Shown here one piece after another: positions 35,238 through 44,106 of a DNA stretch of 64,000 nucleotides. This DNA is from Nocardia sp. NBC_01503 (GTDB taxonomy: Bacteria > Actinomycetota > Actinomycetes > Mycobacteriales > Mycobacteriaceae). A program made the position numbers and the translations under genes. Under the pieces are notes generated by a model. The model saw only the letters and a program-made list of their open reading frames with translations, did no database searches and had not been told where the DNA came from. The DNA lies in the NCBI RefSeq assembly GCF_036327755.1, contig NZ_CP109596.1, positions 6,200,001-6,264,000 of the forward strand. The letters are read 5' to 3'. The stretch's first letter is position 1. Each line of letters begins with the position of its first letter.

Positions 35238-36431
35238 ATGACACGGCTGCCCGGCCCCGTTCACCTGCGGCAGGTGCGCACCGGAAATCTGCAGGCGTTG
35301 CTGGTGGCCATCCTCGACGGCCCGGCGTCGCGGGCCGAGCTCGCCCAGCGCACCGGCCTGACCAAAGCGACGGTGGCCAGCCTGGTGGAACCACTGCTGC
35401 GGCAACGGATTCTGGCCGAGGACCCGGTGGTGAACGCCGGCCGCGGCCGCCCGTCACGACCGCTGCGGTTCTCCGACGCCGCTCCCGTGGCGATCGGCGT
35501 GGAGATCAATGTGCGTCACCTGGCCGTCACAGTGCAGCGGCTGGATGGCTCCACCGCGGCCGAACGCCGCGTCGAGATCGACAACCGCCGGCGCGGCATC
35601 GACGAACTGATCGACAGCGTCGCCGGGCTCGTATCAGCCACGCTCACCGAATCAGGCCGGGAGCCACTGGGAATCGGGCTGGCCGTGCCCGGCATCGTGC
35701 ACGGCGACACGGTCGTGCACGCGCCCAATGTGCCCGCCCTGACCGGTAGCCGGATCGGCGAGCGCCTGGCCGCCGCGCTCGGGATGCCGATGGTGATGGT
35801 GGACAACGAAGCCAATCTCGCCGCCCTGGCTCATCTCTGGCCGCAGCGGCTCGCCGGAGACGACTTCGTCTACGTCTCCGGCGATGTCGGCATCGGCGCC
35901 GGAATCGTCCTCGGCGGCTCCCTGTTTCGCGGGGGCAGCGGGTTCGCGGGCGAGCTCGGACATGTCATCATCGAGCGCGGCGGCCGCCCCTGCACCTGCG
36001 GGAGCTACGGCTGCGTCGAGCAATACGCGGGTCTGCACGCGATTCTCGCCGCCGCGGGCGCGCGCGGACTCGGCGCGCTGCACGACGCCCTGCGCCAGGG
36101 TGACACCCGCAGCCGCTCCGCCGTCAACTGCGCCGGTTCGGCACTGGGCACCGCGCTCGCCTCCCTGATCAATGTCTGCGACGTCGGGACCGTCGTGCTC
36201 GGCGGCGGCTATGCGACCCTCTTCGACGATCTCGCCCCCGGAGTGCGTGCCGAACTCGGCAGCGGCGTCCTCGCCGCCGTACGCCGTCCGGTCACCCTCA
36301 CGGTCTCGCCATTCGGGCGGACCGCCGTGGCACGCGGCGCGGCAGCGCTCATCACCCGCCGCTGTTGCCTCGCACCGGAACTCCTGTCGGCCACCGTGCC
36401 GAGCGCCGATGGGCGGAGCACGACGGGGTAA
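35238..36431 (+). CDS. ROK family repressor, xylose operon regulator type
   Basis: 397 aa from ATG 35238. The N-terminal winged helix-turn-helix (SRAELAQRTGLTKATVASLVEPLL) precedes the ROK sugar-binding domain. That domain has the zinc cluster CTCGSYGCVEQY with a preceding GELGH, and the ASP/GDVGIGAG phosphate loop. The zinc motif is the family's CxCGxxGCxE. A 150-bp stretch between xylA and this start contains no supported gene and may be the place of a lost xylB. It should bind the palindrome at 33798-33822 and release it with xylose. Confidence 0.9.
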   Translation: MTRLPGPVHLRQVRTGNLQALLVAILDGPASRAELAQRTGLTKATVASLVEPLLRQRILAEDPVVNAGRGRPSRPLRFSDAAPVAIGVEINVRHLAVTVQRLDGSTAAERRVEIDNRRRGIDELIDSVAGLVSATLTESGREPLGIGLAVPGIVHGDTVVHAPNVPALTGSRIGERLAAALGMPMVMVDNEANLAALAHLWPQRLAGDDFVYVSGDVGIGAGIVLGGSLFRGGSGFAGELGHVIIERGGRPCTCGSYGCVEQYAGLHAILAAAGARGLGALHDALRQGDTRSRSAVNCAGSALGTALASLINVCDVGTVVLGGGYATLFDDLAPGVRAELGSGVLAAVRRPVTLTVSPFGRTAVARGAAALITRRCCLAPELLSATVPSADGRSTTG

Positions 36432-36438
36432 TCCGGCG

Positions 36439-36458
36439 CACGGGCGACCGCGCCCGTG
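36439..36458 (+). terminator. Hairpin terminator after the ROK gene
   Basis: CACGGGCG pairs with CGCCCGTG around ACCG, 7 bp after the ROK stop. No U run. It separates the xyl unit from the convergent NRPS gene that ends at 36620; the rest of the gap (36459-36619) shows nothing else. Confidence 0.55.
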
Positions 36459-36619
36459 GTTGAACTCCTTTTCCGTGGTCGCGGACACCGCTCGAGGATG
36501 TACAGGCACACTGTCACTGCGTTCGGCGGCGCGCGGCTCCGTCCCCACCATTGCCGACCGGTCCAGCGCGTCGAACGAGACGACATTCTGGGGGGCGAAG
36601 CCAGATCTTCCGCTGTGGC

Positions 36620-39600
36620 TCAGTGGGCCCCGACGGTGACCACGGGAAGCAAGCCCGCTGCCGTGAACTGCGCGAGATAGCGGTTCAGCACTGCCCGGTC
36701 AATGACCGGGCAGTGAATGTTCTTCCCGTGCAGCGCCTCTCGGGTATGGGCGTCATCCCATCGGGTATGCCCGGCGAGTTCACCGAAGGTGGAGGCCAGC
36801 ACCGCCGCGCGGGCCAGGGAGTCATCGCCCGCGGCGGAGCGGGCCGCCGATTGGCGGTTCAGTTCGGCGAGTACGTAATCCATCGACCGTTCCCGCACCG
36901 GGTGGCCTTGTTCGCGCAGGCATTCCAGGACTTCGCGCACCGCGACGGGTGTGTGGTTGACCTGGTGGTAGACGGTCTCCCGGCGCGGGCTCGACGCGAC
37001 GGCGACGATCGCGCGCACGACGTAGTCGACGGGGACCAGGGAGACCGTGGCATCGCCCACCTCGGGCGTGACGCCGAGCACCGCGGCGGCGCGCACCATG
37101 TTCCAGAAGGCGTCGTCGGGATTGTTGACCCCGGTGGAGGTGTCGCCGCAGATGGTGCCCGGCCGGTGGATGGTCACCGGCACCCCGCGCCCACCGGCCT
37201 GCCGAATCAGTTCCTCGCCAACCCATTTCGAGGTCAGGTAGCCGTTGGACTGGAGTTGGTCCGCGCGCAGCCGATCGTTCTCGCCGACGACCTCGGGAAC
37301 CGGGCCCGCCGGGATGGCGGCGCCGAGGGTGGAGATGAAGTGCACCGCCTTCACCCGCGCGGTGGTGGCCAATTCGAGCACCGCTCGCGTTCCCTCGACA
37401 TTGACCGCGCGCAGCCGCTCATAGGGATCGACATGATTGACCCTGGCGCCATTGTGATAGATGACATCGATTCGTTCGGCGAGTAGCTCGAACCGCGCGG
37501 GGTCCAGGCCCAGTCGCGGCAACGCCAGATCGCCGGGTACGGTCGTCACCCGCTCGGCGACGCCGTCGGTGGGCAGCCCGAACCAGGTCAGCGCCGCCAG
37601 GACTCGATCCAACGGATCCTGATTGCCCTTCGCGCGCACCAGGCACCAGATATGCCCCCGGGTGCGGGTCAGCAACTCGTGCAGCAGATGTGCGCCCAGG
37701 AAACCCGTCGCACCGGTGAGCAGAACATCGTGTGCGGTGCGCCGTGCGAGTGCGCATCCCGCGATCGAGATGGCCCGATCCAGGACCGCATCGGCCGCGG
37801 CAGTGAAAGCCGGGCCGGGTTGGCGTTTACCGCTCACATAGGCCGCCAGCCCCGCCACCGTCGGTGCCGCCAGGATCGCGGACATCGGAACGTCGCAGTC
37901 GAGTCGGTCCGAAAGGCGTTGGTGCAGTACGAATACCAGTAGTGACGAGCCACCGAGTTCGAAGAAATCCGATGTCGGCCCGACACCGGGGACGTCGAGA
38001 ACCTCCGCGAAGACCTCCGCGATCGCGATCTCCAGCGGGGTGCCCGGCCCGGCCGCCTCCGCGCTGACGAACACCGGCGCGGGCAGTGCGGCCCGATCGA
38101 CCTTGCCGCTGGTGTTGACCGGCAGCTCGTCGAGCACCATCACCGCCGCCGGGACCATATACCCCGGCAGGAGTCCGGAAACCTGGTGCCGCAACGCCTT
38201 CGGCTCGACGGTCGCTCCAACTCGTGGCACCACATAGCCGATCAGCCGGTCGTCCTGGGCGTCCCGACGTACCGTGACCACGGCCTGCGCCACGGCGGGA
38301 TGGTCGAGCAGGGCGGATTCGATCTCACCCAGTTCGATGCGGTGCCCACGCACCTTGACCTGAAAATCGGTGCGGCCCAAATACTCCAGCACTCCATCGG
38401 GGCGGAAACGGACCAGGTCGCCGCTGCGGTACATCCGCGCCCCGGGCGGCCCGAACGGACTGGCCACGAATCGGCTCGCGGTGAGTCCCGGCGCGCGATG
38501 ATAGCCGCGGGCGAGCTGATCACCCGCGAGTACGAGCTCACCGGCGACCCCGGGAAAGAGGCGATGCAATCTGGCATCGAGCACACCGCACCGCGAATTC
38601 CACACCGGCACACCGATCGGCATGGTCGACGCACGCAGATCCGCTTCCGCCACATGGTGTTCGGTAATGCTGACCGCGGCTTCGGTCGGACCGTACAGGT
38701 TATGCAGCTCAGCCGGACTGACCTCGGCGAACGCTTGCGCGGTCTCCGGCGCGAGCGCCTCGCCGATGACGAATACGGCGCGTAGTGACTCGAGATCCTC
38801 GGAGCTCGCGGATCTGGCCACCAGGGTGAGCATGGTCGGCACGAAATCGGTCAGGGTCACACGGTGATTCGCGATCAACCGGCAGATGGCGTGCGGGTCC
38901 CGATGTTCGTCGGGCCCGGCGAGCACGAGCCGCGCACCGGCCCCCAGCGGAAGGAAATACCCCCACAGCGAGACATCGAAGGTGGCGGCGGTCTTGTGTA
39001 GATACGTGTCCCGGGCCCGCAGGTCGTAGCGGGTGCGCATCCAGGCGAGCTGGTTGACGATCGCGGTGTGGGTGACGACCACGCCCTTGGGCTTGCCGGT
39101 CGATCCCGAGGTGTAGATGACGTAGGCGGGATGATCGCCTCGCAAGGGCGCGGTCCGCTCGGCATCGCGCACCGGTCCGGCGGGATATCCGGTCGTGTCG
39201 AGGGTGTCCACGGTCCGCGGGTCACCGAGGGTGAACCCATCCCGGATCGTGGTCAGAACACAGTGCGGTGCTGCGGATTCCAGGATGTAGCCGATGCGCT
39301 CGGCGGGATGATCGGGATCGATCGGCACCCAGGCCGCTCCCGCCTCCGCGACCGCGTACAACGTGATGACCTGCTCCAGGGAGCGGCGCATGGCCACCGC
39401 GACAAGGGATTCCGGACCGATGCCCTGGGCGATCAGCCATCGTGCCCGCCGGGTGGCGCGATCGTAGAGCTCGGCGAAGGTGACGGACTCGTTCTCGCTG
39501 ACCACGGCGACCGCGTGCGGGTGTTCGGCCGCCTGACGGGCGATCGCGGCGGTGAGCTGCTCCCGCGCGACCGGCACGTCGTCGCCGCGGTGCCCATCGC

Positions 39601-42600
39601 GGCCGTCGAAGATGGTGAGGTCGCCGACCGCCGTCCGCGGATCGGCGAGGATCGACTCCAGTAGCCGGGTATAGGCGTCGATGAACCCCCGGACCGTCGA
39701 TCGATCGAAAAGGTCTGTGCTGTAACCGAATCTCAGCGCGATGGGACCGAGCGCGCCCTCGGCGTCGCGGGTGTCGATCACCCCGATGTGCAGGTCGGTC
39801 TTGACCGTATCGGTCTCGATCTCGAACACCGACATATCCGTCGCGGTCATCTCCAAATCCGCGGGCGTGAAATTCTGGAAGGCGAATCCGACCTGATACA
39901 GCGGATGCCGTCCGGGTGACCGCACCGGATCGACCGCGTCCACGACGTGTTCGAACGGCACCTCGGAGTGGGCGAAATTGGCCAGGTCCCGATCTCGGGC
40001 GCGGGCCAGCAACGCCTCGAAACTCTCCGCTGCCTCGACCCGAGTGCGAGAGACGGTGGTATTGACGAACATTCCGACGACGCCATCGAGCGCCGGTTCT
40101 GCGCGATTGGTCATCGGCACCCCGATCGCGATGTCCTCGGTGCCGGACAGGCGGGCCAGCAGGACCGCGAGCGCGGTGCGCATCACCATGAACAGGCTCG
40201 CCTGGCGTCCACGCGCGAAGGTCAGCAATCGCTCGTGGGTGGCGGCGGGCAGCAGGTGATCGACCGTCGCGCCGCGCAGCGAGGCGATCGCGGGGCGACG
40301 CCGGTCGGCCGGGAGGTCGAGTTGGTCCGGCAGCCCGCGCAACTCGCCGGTCCAGTACCGGAGCTGTTGTGCCAGTAGCGATTCGGAGTCGTCCCGGGAG
40401 CCGAGTAGTTCGCGCTGCCAGAGCGCGTAGTCGGCGTACTGCACCGCCACCGGCCGCCATGCCGGTGCGGTGCCGCCGCATCGGGCGGCGTAGGCCAGGC
40501 CCATATCGTGGGCCAGCGGAGCCATCGACGAGCCATCGGCACAGATATGGTGCACCGCGCAGACGAGCACCTGCTCGGTCGGAGTCCGCAGCAGCCGCAT
40601 CCGCAGCGGAACCTCGGCCGTGACATCGAAGCCCTCGCGAATCGCCCGGTGCACCTGCGCGGAGAGTTCGTCCTCGGCGATATCCCGCACGGCGAAGTTG
40701 TCCATAGCCATGCCCGCGTCCATGATTCGCTGGTACGGCCCGTCGGCATCGGCGGGATAGCGGGTGCGCAGCGCCTCGTGTCGGGTGATCACATCCAGCA
40801 GCGCCGCGCGCAACGCGTCGGTGTCCAAGCCGGTGAGGCGCAGTGCGAAGCCGATATTGTCGACCGCGGTGGCGGTGTCGAACTGATTGCGCAGCCAGAA
40901 TCGAAGCTGGTTCGGCGACAACGGAATTCGATCCGGGCGCAGTCCCGCCAACAGTGCCGGGCGGGCGGTGTCGAAATGCCGGGACCGGATGGCCTTGGTC
41001 AGCGTGGCGATGGTCGGATGGTCGAACAGCAGCTGGGGCGGAATCCGTGCCTGCCAGCTCTCGCTCAGCCGCGCCGCCGCCTGGGTGGCCAGCAGCGAAT
41101 TGCCGCCGACGGCGAAGAAATCGGTGTCCGCGCCGATCCGCTCGATGCCGAGCACCTGGGCGAACACCTCGGCGACCAGGTCCTCCCCGGCACCGGTCAC
41201 GCGCCGCGGACCCGAACGCCGCACCGGGAGGGCACGCAATGCGGTTCGGTCGACCTTCCCGGCCTCGGTGCGCGGGAAGTCCTCGACCACGATGACCGAG
41301 TTGGGCACCATATAGGCCGGCACCTGGGCGGCCAAACCGGCCAGCAGATCCGGCGTATATGGCTGCGCATCGGGATCGGCCAGCACGAACGAGACCAGTT
41401 CGGTTTCGCCGGTGGCGGTTTCGCGGTCCACGGTCACCGCGCTCGCGACCCCGTCCAGCCGGATGAGCGCGGCGTCTATCTCCCCGAGTTCGATGCGCAG
41501 GCCGCGGATATTGACCTGATGGTCGATCCGGCCGACATATTCGAGCTCGCCGATATCATTGCGGCGCACCAGATCTCCGGTGCGATACATCCGCGTCCCG
41601 GCCGCTCCCTGCGGATCCGCGACGAAGCGCGCAGAGGTGAGTGCGAACAGGCCGGGATAGCCGCGTGCCACTCCCGGACCGGTGACATACAACTCGCCGA
41701 CCGAGCCGACGGCGGCGGGCCGCAATCGACTATCGAGGATTCGGTGCCCGGCACCCTGCACCGGTCCGCCGATCGAGACGGGGGCATCGGGTCGCAACGG
41801 ACCGCTGAGGGTGGCCGCGACGGTGGTCTCCGTGGGTCCGTAGGCATTGTGCATACGCCGCCCGTCGGTCGCCCATCTGGTGACCAGCGATGGGGGACAT
41901 GCTTCACCGCCCACCACGATCGTGGACAGGGTCTCCAGCCCCGCCGGTTGCACGGTCGCCAGCACCGAGGGGGTCAGGAACGCGTGGGAAACCCTGTGCC
42001 GGTGCAGGAACTCCGCCAGTTCGCCACCGCCGATGAGCGATGGCGGGGCGATGACCATCGTGGCCGCCGATCCGATCGCGAGCAGCAGCTCGAGCATCGA
42101 GGCGTCGAAGCTCGGCGAGGCGAAGTGCAGGCACCGGGACGCGGCGGTGGTCGCCAGGGTCGCGCGCAGGTCCGCGCAGAGGGCGGCCAGACCGGTGTGG
42201 GTGACGGCGACGCCCTTGGGCATGCCGGTCGATCCGGACGTGTAGGTCAGATAGGCGATATTGGAAAGGCGCAGGGGCGCAGGCCGATCGAGATAGGAGA
42301 TCGGATTCGACGGTTCCACCGCGAGTTCGGCGAGAACCCCCGGATCGTCCAATGCCAGCCACCGGACCGTGCCGGGAAGAATATCGTGATGACGGCGATG
42401 CGTGAGTCCGAGAACGCATCCGCTGTCGTTGAGCTGGTAGTCGATCCGCGCCCGTGGATAGGCCGGATCCAGCGGGACGAATGCCGCGCCGGTCTTCGCG
42501 ATCGCCCAGACCGCCGCGATCGAGTCCACCGATCGGGACAGTGCGACAGCCACCCGATCCTCGGGGCCGACCCCGAGCCGGGACAGCCTGCGCGCCAACT

Positions 42601-42781
42601 GATTCGTGCGCGCGTCCAGCGCGCGATAGCTGAGTTCGACCTCGTCGGTGACGATCGCGATTCCGTCGGGGTTCCGCTCCACCGCGGCGGTGAGTAGCGC
42701 AGCCAAGCTTCGGCCACCGGTTCCGCTGTCGCGTCGACGCCGAGTCGAACGTGGAGTGGGACCGTGGGTGCCGTCGCGCAT
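36620..42781 (-). CDS. Dimodular NRPS, A-T-C-A-T-R, with reductive release
   Basis: 2053 aa, ATG 42781 after AGGA. A1 about 25-530 (TYTSGSTGMPKG at 179-190, YGPTETTV); T1 with GGNSL, Ser562; C about 610-1060 with HHICADG at 744-750; A2 about 1085-1580 (YTSGSTGKPKGV, NLYGPTEAAV); T2 with GGSSL, Ser1613; thioester reductase about 1685-2053 with the NADPH loop GATGFLG (from 1690) and Tyr1848 in YLTSK. There is no starter C, epimerase or TE. Codes read by eye: A1 D,A,L,F,V,G,A,V,A,K; A2 D,V,W,D,F,I,L,V,S,K. The layout equals that of the staphylococcal aureusimine synthetase, whose dipeptide aldehyde cyclises to a pyrazinone (known for that enzyme; inferred here). A second reduction to an alcohol is possible. 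Confidence 0.95.
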   Translation of the reverse strand: MRDGTHGPTPRSTRRRRDSGTGGRSLAALLTAAVERNPDGIAIVTDEVELSYRALDARTNQLARRLSRLGVGPEDRVAVALSRSVDSIAAVWAIAKTGAAFVPLDPAYPRARIDYQLNDSGCVLGLTHRRHHDILPGTVRWLALDDPGVLAELAVEPSNPISYLDRPAPLRLSNIAYLTYTSGSTGMPKGVAVTHTGLAALCADLRATLATTAASRCLHFASPSFDASMLELLLAIGSAATMVIAPPSLIGGGELAEFLHRHRVSHAFLTPSVLATVQPAGLETLSTIVVGGEACPPSLVTRWATDGRRMHNAYGPTETTVAATLSGPLRPDAPVSIGGPVQGAGHRILDSRLRPAAVGSVGELYVTGPGVARGYPGLFALTSARFVADPQGAAGTRMYRTGDLVRRNDIGELEYVGRIDHQVNIRGLRIELGEIDAALIRLDGVASAVTVDRETATGETELVSFVLADPDAQPYTPDLLAGLAAQVPAYMVPNSVIVVEDFPRTEAGKVDRTALRALPVRRSGPRRVTGAGEDLVAEVFAQVLGIERIGADTDFFAVGGNSLLATQAAARLSESWQARIPPQLLFDHPTIATLTKAIRSRHFDTARPALLAGLRPDRIPLSPNQLRFWLRNQFDTATAVDNIGFALRLTGLDTDALRAALLDVITRHEALRTRYPADADGPYQRIMDAGMAMDNFAVRDIAEDELSAQVHRAIREGFDVTAEVPLRMRLLRTPTEQVLVCAVHHICADGSSMAPLAHDMGLAYAARCGGTAPAWRPVAVQYADYALWQRELLGSRDDSESLLAQQLRYWTGELRGLPDQLDLPADRRRPAIASLRGATVDHLLPAATHERLLTFARGRQASLFMVMRTALAVLLARLSGTEDIAIGVPMTNRAEPALDGVVGMFVNTTVSRTRVEAAESFEALLARARDRDLANFAHSEVPFEHVVDAVDPVRSPGRHPLYQVGFAFQNFTPADLEMTATDMSVFEIETDTVKTDLHIGVIDTRDAEGALGPIALRFGYSTDLFDRSTVRGFIDAYTRLLESILADPRTAVGDLTIFDGRDGHRGDDVPVAREQLTAAIARQAAEHPHAVAVVSENESVTFAELYDRATRRARWLIAQGIGPESLVAVAMRRSLEQVITLYAVAEAGAAWVPIDPDHPAERIGYILESAAPHCVLTTIRDGFTLGDPRTVDTLDTTGYPAGPVRDAERTAPLRGDHPAYVIYTSGSTGKPKGVVVTHTAIVNQLAWMRTRYDLRARDTYLHKTAATFDVSLWGYFLPLGAGARLVLAGPDEHRDPHAICRLIANHRVTLTDFVPTMLTLVARSASSEDLESLRAVFVIGEALAPETAQAFAEVSPAELHNLYGPTEAAVSITEHHVAEADLRASTMPIGVPVWNSRCGVLDARLHRLFPGVAGELVLAGDQLARGYHRAPGLTASRFVASPFGPPGARMYRSGDLVRFRPDGVLEYLGRTDFQVKVRGHRIELGEIESALLDHPAVAQAVVTVRRDAQDDRLIGYVVPRVGATVEPKALRHQVSGLLPGYMVPAAVMVLDELPVNTSGKVDRAALPAPVFVSAEAAGPGTPLEIAIAEVFAEVLDVPGVGPTSDFFELGGSSLLVFVLHQRLSDRLDCDVPMSAILAAPTVAGLAAYVSGKRQPGPAFTAAADAVLDRAISIAGCALARRTAHDVLLTGATGFLGAHLLHELLTRTRGHIWCLVRAKGNQDPLDRVLAALTWFGLPTDGVAERVTTVPGDLALPRLGLDPARFELLAERIDVIYHNGARVNHVDPYERLRAVNVEGTRAVLELATTARVKAVHFISTLGAAIPAGPVPEVVGENDRLRADQLQSNGYLTSKWVGEELIRQAGGRGVPVTIHRPGTICGDTSTGVNNPDDAFWNMVRAAAVLGVTPEVGDATVSLVPVDYVVRAIVAVASSPRRETVYHQVNHTPVAVREVLECLREQGHPVRERSMDYVLAELNRQSAARSAAGDDSLARAAVLASTFGELAGHTRWDDAHTREALHGKNIHCPVIDRAVLNRYLAQFTAAGLLPVVTVGAH

Positions 42782-42888
42782 AGGTGTCCTGCCGTCTTCG
42801 GTCGAATGCCCGCCTGATGCTACGACCGATCCACATCCCTTGCCACAGCGGGGAAATCGGCACCGCCGCCACCGCTGCCGCGATGCGG

Positions 42889-42904
42889 GGGAGTAGCTAC
42901 TCCC
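42889..42904. promoter_or_regulatory. 16-bp perfect palindrome upstream of the dimodular NRPS
   Basis: GGGAGTAGCTACTCCC is completely self-complementary, 107 bp before the NRPS start. Its length and symmetry suggest a dimeric regulator site; a TAG inside it ends the micro-ORF described separately. No dedicated regulator is adjacent, apart from a MerR gene 150 bp further upstream. Confidence 0.55.
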
Positions 42905-42965
42905 AGGGATCGAGCCCGCCCCGCGTGCGGCTGCGGCGTCGCTGTCGTGCGGAGAGGCTTTTCAT
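42897..42965 (-). CDS. Possible 22-residue leader peptide before the NRPS
   Basis: Micro-ORF from ATG 42965 to TAG 42897; the product begins MKSLSARQ, is very basic in the middle (RRRSRTR) and ends GGLDPWE. It lies on the same strand as the NRPS, 115 bp before it, and its stop falls inside the 16-bp palindrome. The ribosome site is weak (GTGATG context), so it may be chance. If real, it could act in translation-coupled control of the NRPS. Confidence 0.25.
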   Translation of the reverse strand: MKSLSARQRRRSRTRGGLDPWE

Positions 42966-43052
42966 CACGGGCGTCGTGTAGGGAACACTGCCACCGCAGT
43001 ACCGGACCCGTGCTTCGGTTCCGGCGGATCTGCGGAGCAGGCGGTGAGTCGC

Positions 43053-43418
43053 TCAGCGCTGCGAGCCCGGTGCGTCGTGCTTGTCCAGGGCGTGTTGCAG
43101 GGTGGCGTTGAGGGCTTGGGCCTCGGCGAGCTGGTCTTCGAGGATCACGATCCGGCATGCTCCGTCGAGGGAGTTACCGGCGTCGATCAATTCGCGTACG
43201 CGCGTGGCGATCCGCAGCTGATAGCGCGAGTAGCGGCGATGCCCGCCCGCCGAGCGTTGCGGGGTCAACAGCCGTGCGGCATCGAGGGTCCGCAGGAATG
43301 CCTGGGTGACGCCGAGGATCTCCGCGGCACGGCCCATGCTGTAGGCGGGGAAGTCCTCGTCATCGAGTTTGTCCGGCCCACCGGCACTGCCGGTGGGTGT
43401 CGTATCCGGTTGCTGCAC
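43053..43418 (-). CDS. MerR family regulator, HspR-like
   Basis: 121 aa, GTG start with AGAGGT before it. MerR helix-turn-helix: FPAYSMGRAAEILGVTQAFLRTLDAARLLTPQRSAGGHRRYS, followed by a coiled-coil helix with EDQLAEAQALNATL. It has no cysteine cluster, so it is not a metal sensor; it belongs with the small heat-shock or Mor-type MerR regulators. It heads toward the NRPS (271 bp further) and is preceded by the hairpin-rich leader. Targets unknown. Confidence 0.85.
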   Translation of the reverse strand: MQQPDTTPTGSAGGPDKLDDEDFPAYSMGRAAEILGVTQAFLRTLDAARLLTPQRSAGGHRRYSRYQLRIATRVRELIDAGNSLDGACRIVILEDQLAEAQALNATLQHALDKHDAPGSQR

Positions 43419-43445
43419 AACACCTCTCAGGTTTTCAACGACTCC

Positions 43446-43742
43446 AGGCCCCGGCGCGGGTGCGCCGGGGCCTGAGGTCTACGTATACGAAAGGGGGACT
43501 ATTCTTCATCGGCCCCTATGGGCCGATGCTGTACCCCGCGCCCGACATTTCTCGGGATGCGGGACGGGTATCGGACTACTCAGTGGCCACCTCCATGCGT
43601 GTCGGGTACTGCCTGTCAACAAAGGTCCTTTGTCGTGCTGTGTGCCGTCCCCTCCGGCGGCGGTCCAGCTACGGGGGGTCAGCCGGATTCTCGTCTGCGC
43701 CGGAGGGGGCGGGTGTACTTCATACCAGGCAGTTCACCTGCC
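43446..43742. ncRNA. Hairpin-dense region, candidate structured leader RNA
   Basis: Five perfect stems follow one another in 300 bp without a gene: 12 bp with a GGGT loop (43446-43473), 9 bp with a CTAT loop (43507-43528), 7+1+7 (43619-43633), 11 bp closing a 38-nt interior (43649-43708), and 5 bp (43728-43742). Because all are palindromic the strand is not fixed. A promoter-like sequence at 43775-43803 would read through all of them on the minus strand into the MerR gene. It could be a regulatory 5' leader or a separate small RNA. Stem sizes are well above what short random GC-rich stretches usually give, but this was not computed. Confidence 0.5.
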
Positions 43743-43774
43743 CAGTCACTCGATCCCTCACTTCAACGACAGTT

Positions 43775-43803
43775 AAATTACATACCGCAATCGCGAATGT
43801 CTA
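43775..43803 (-). promoter_or_regulatory. Sigma-70-like promoter reading toward merR
   Basis: On the minus strand TAGACA (43803-43798) and TAATTT (43780-43775) are exactly 17 bp apart, in an AT-rich island unusual for this DNA. A CTGTAG repeat lies just upstream. The first transcribed bases would enter the hairpin-dense leader. Confidence 0.45.
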
Positions 43804-43812
43804 CAGTTTTCA

Positions 43813-44076
43813 CTACAGAGTTTCCGTGTCGGCGTGTGCGTGGTGCGGTCGGTGGCACGCGAGTGCGCGGATCGGTGCGTGTCGGCGTGCATGCGGGTTC
43901 CGTGCGCGGGGATGACGCGGATCGGGGGAGCGCTGCGCGGCAGGGGCCGCGGGCATCGCCGGTCGCATGATGCTTTCCCACCACGGGCGTAGCGGGCTCG
44001 GGTCGGGCCAGTACACCACCGGTGGTTCCTGGTCGGTGTGCTCGCGGTCGGTGCTGGAGGTGCTTGTCGTACTCAT
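43813..44076 (-). CDS. Hypothetical small protein downstream of the cold-shock gene
   Basis: 87 aa, 30 bp after the cold-shock-domain gene on the same strand. Begins MSTTSTSSTDREHTDQEPPVVYWPDP; the C-terminal half is Arg/His/Pro-rich (RALACHRPHHAHADTE). No family recognised. It may be real because the first half is not the usual GC-frame noise, but the ribosome site is weak. Confidence 0.35.
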   Translation of the reverse strand: MSTTSTSSTDREHTDQEPPVVYWPDPSPLRPWWESIMRPAMPAAPAAQRSPDPRHPRARNPHARRHAPIRALACHRPHHAHADTETL

Positions 44077-44106
44077 GGATCTGTCCGATCGGACGGGGTA
44101 TCGGGG

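Noticed and set aside
40508..42697. Plus-strand open frame (729 codons) opposite the NRPS adenylation domain
   Set aside because: Third-position GC shadow; no start context and no recognisable domain, while the minus strand carries all adenylation motifs.
43397..43915. Plus-strand open frame (172 codons) over the hairpin region
   Set aside because: It crosses the perfect stems and a promoter-like AT island, has no ribosome site and no domain; the region reads better as non-coding.
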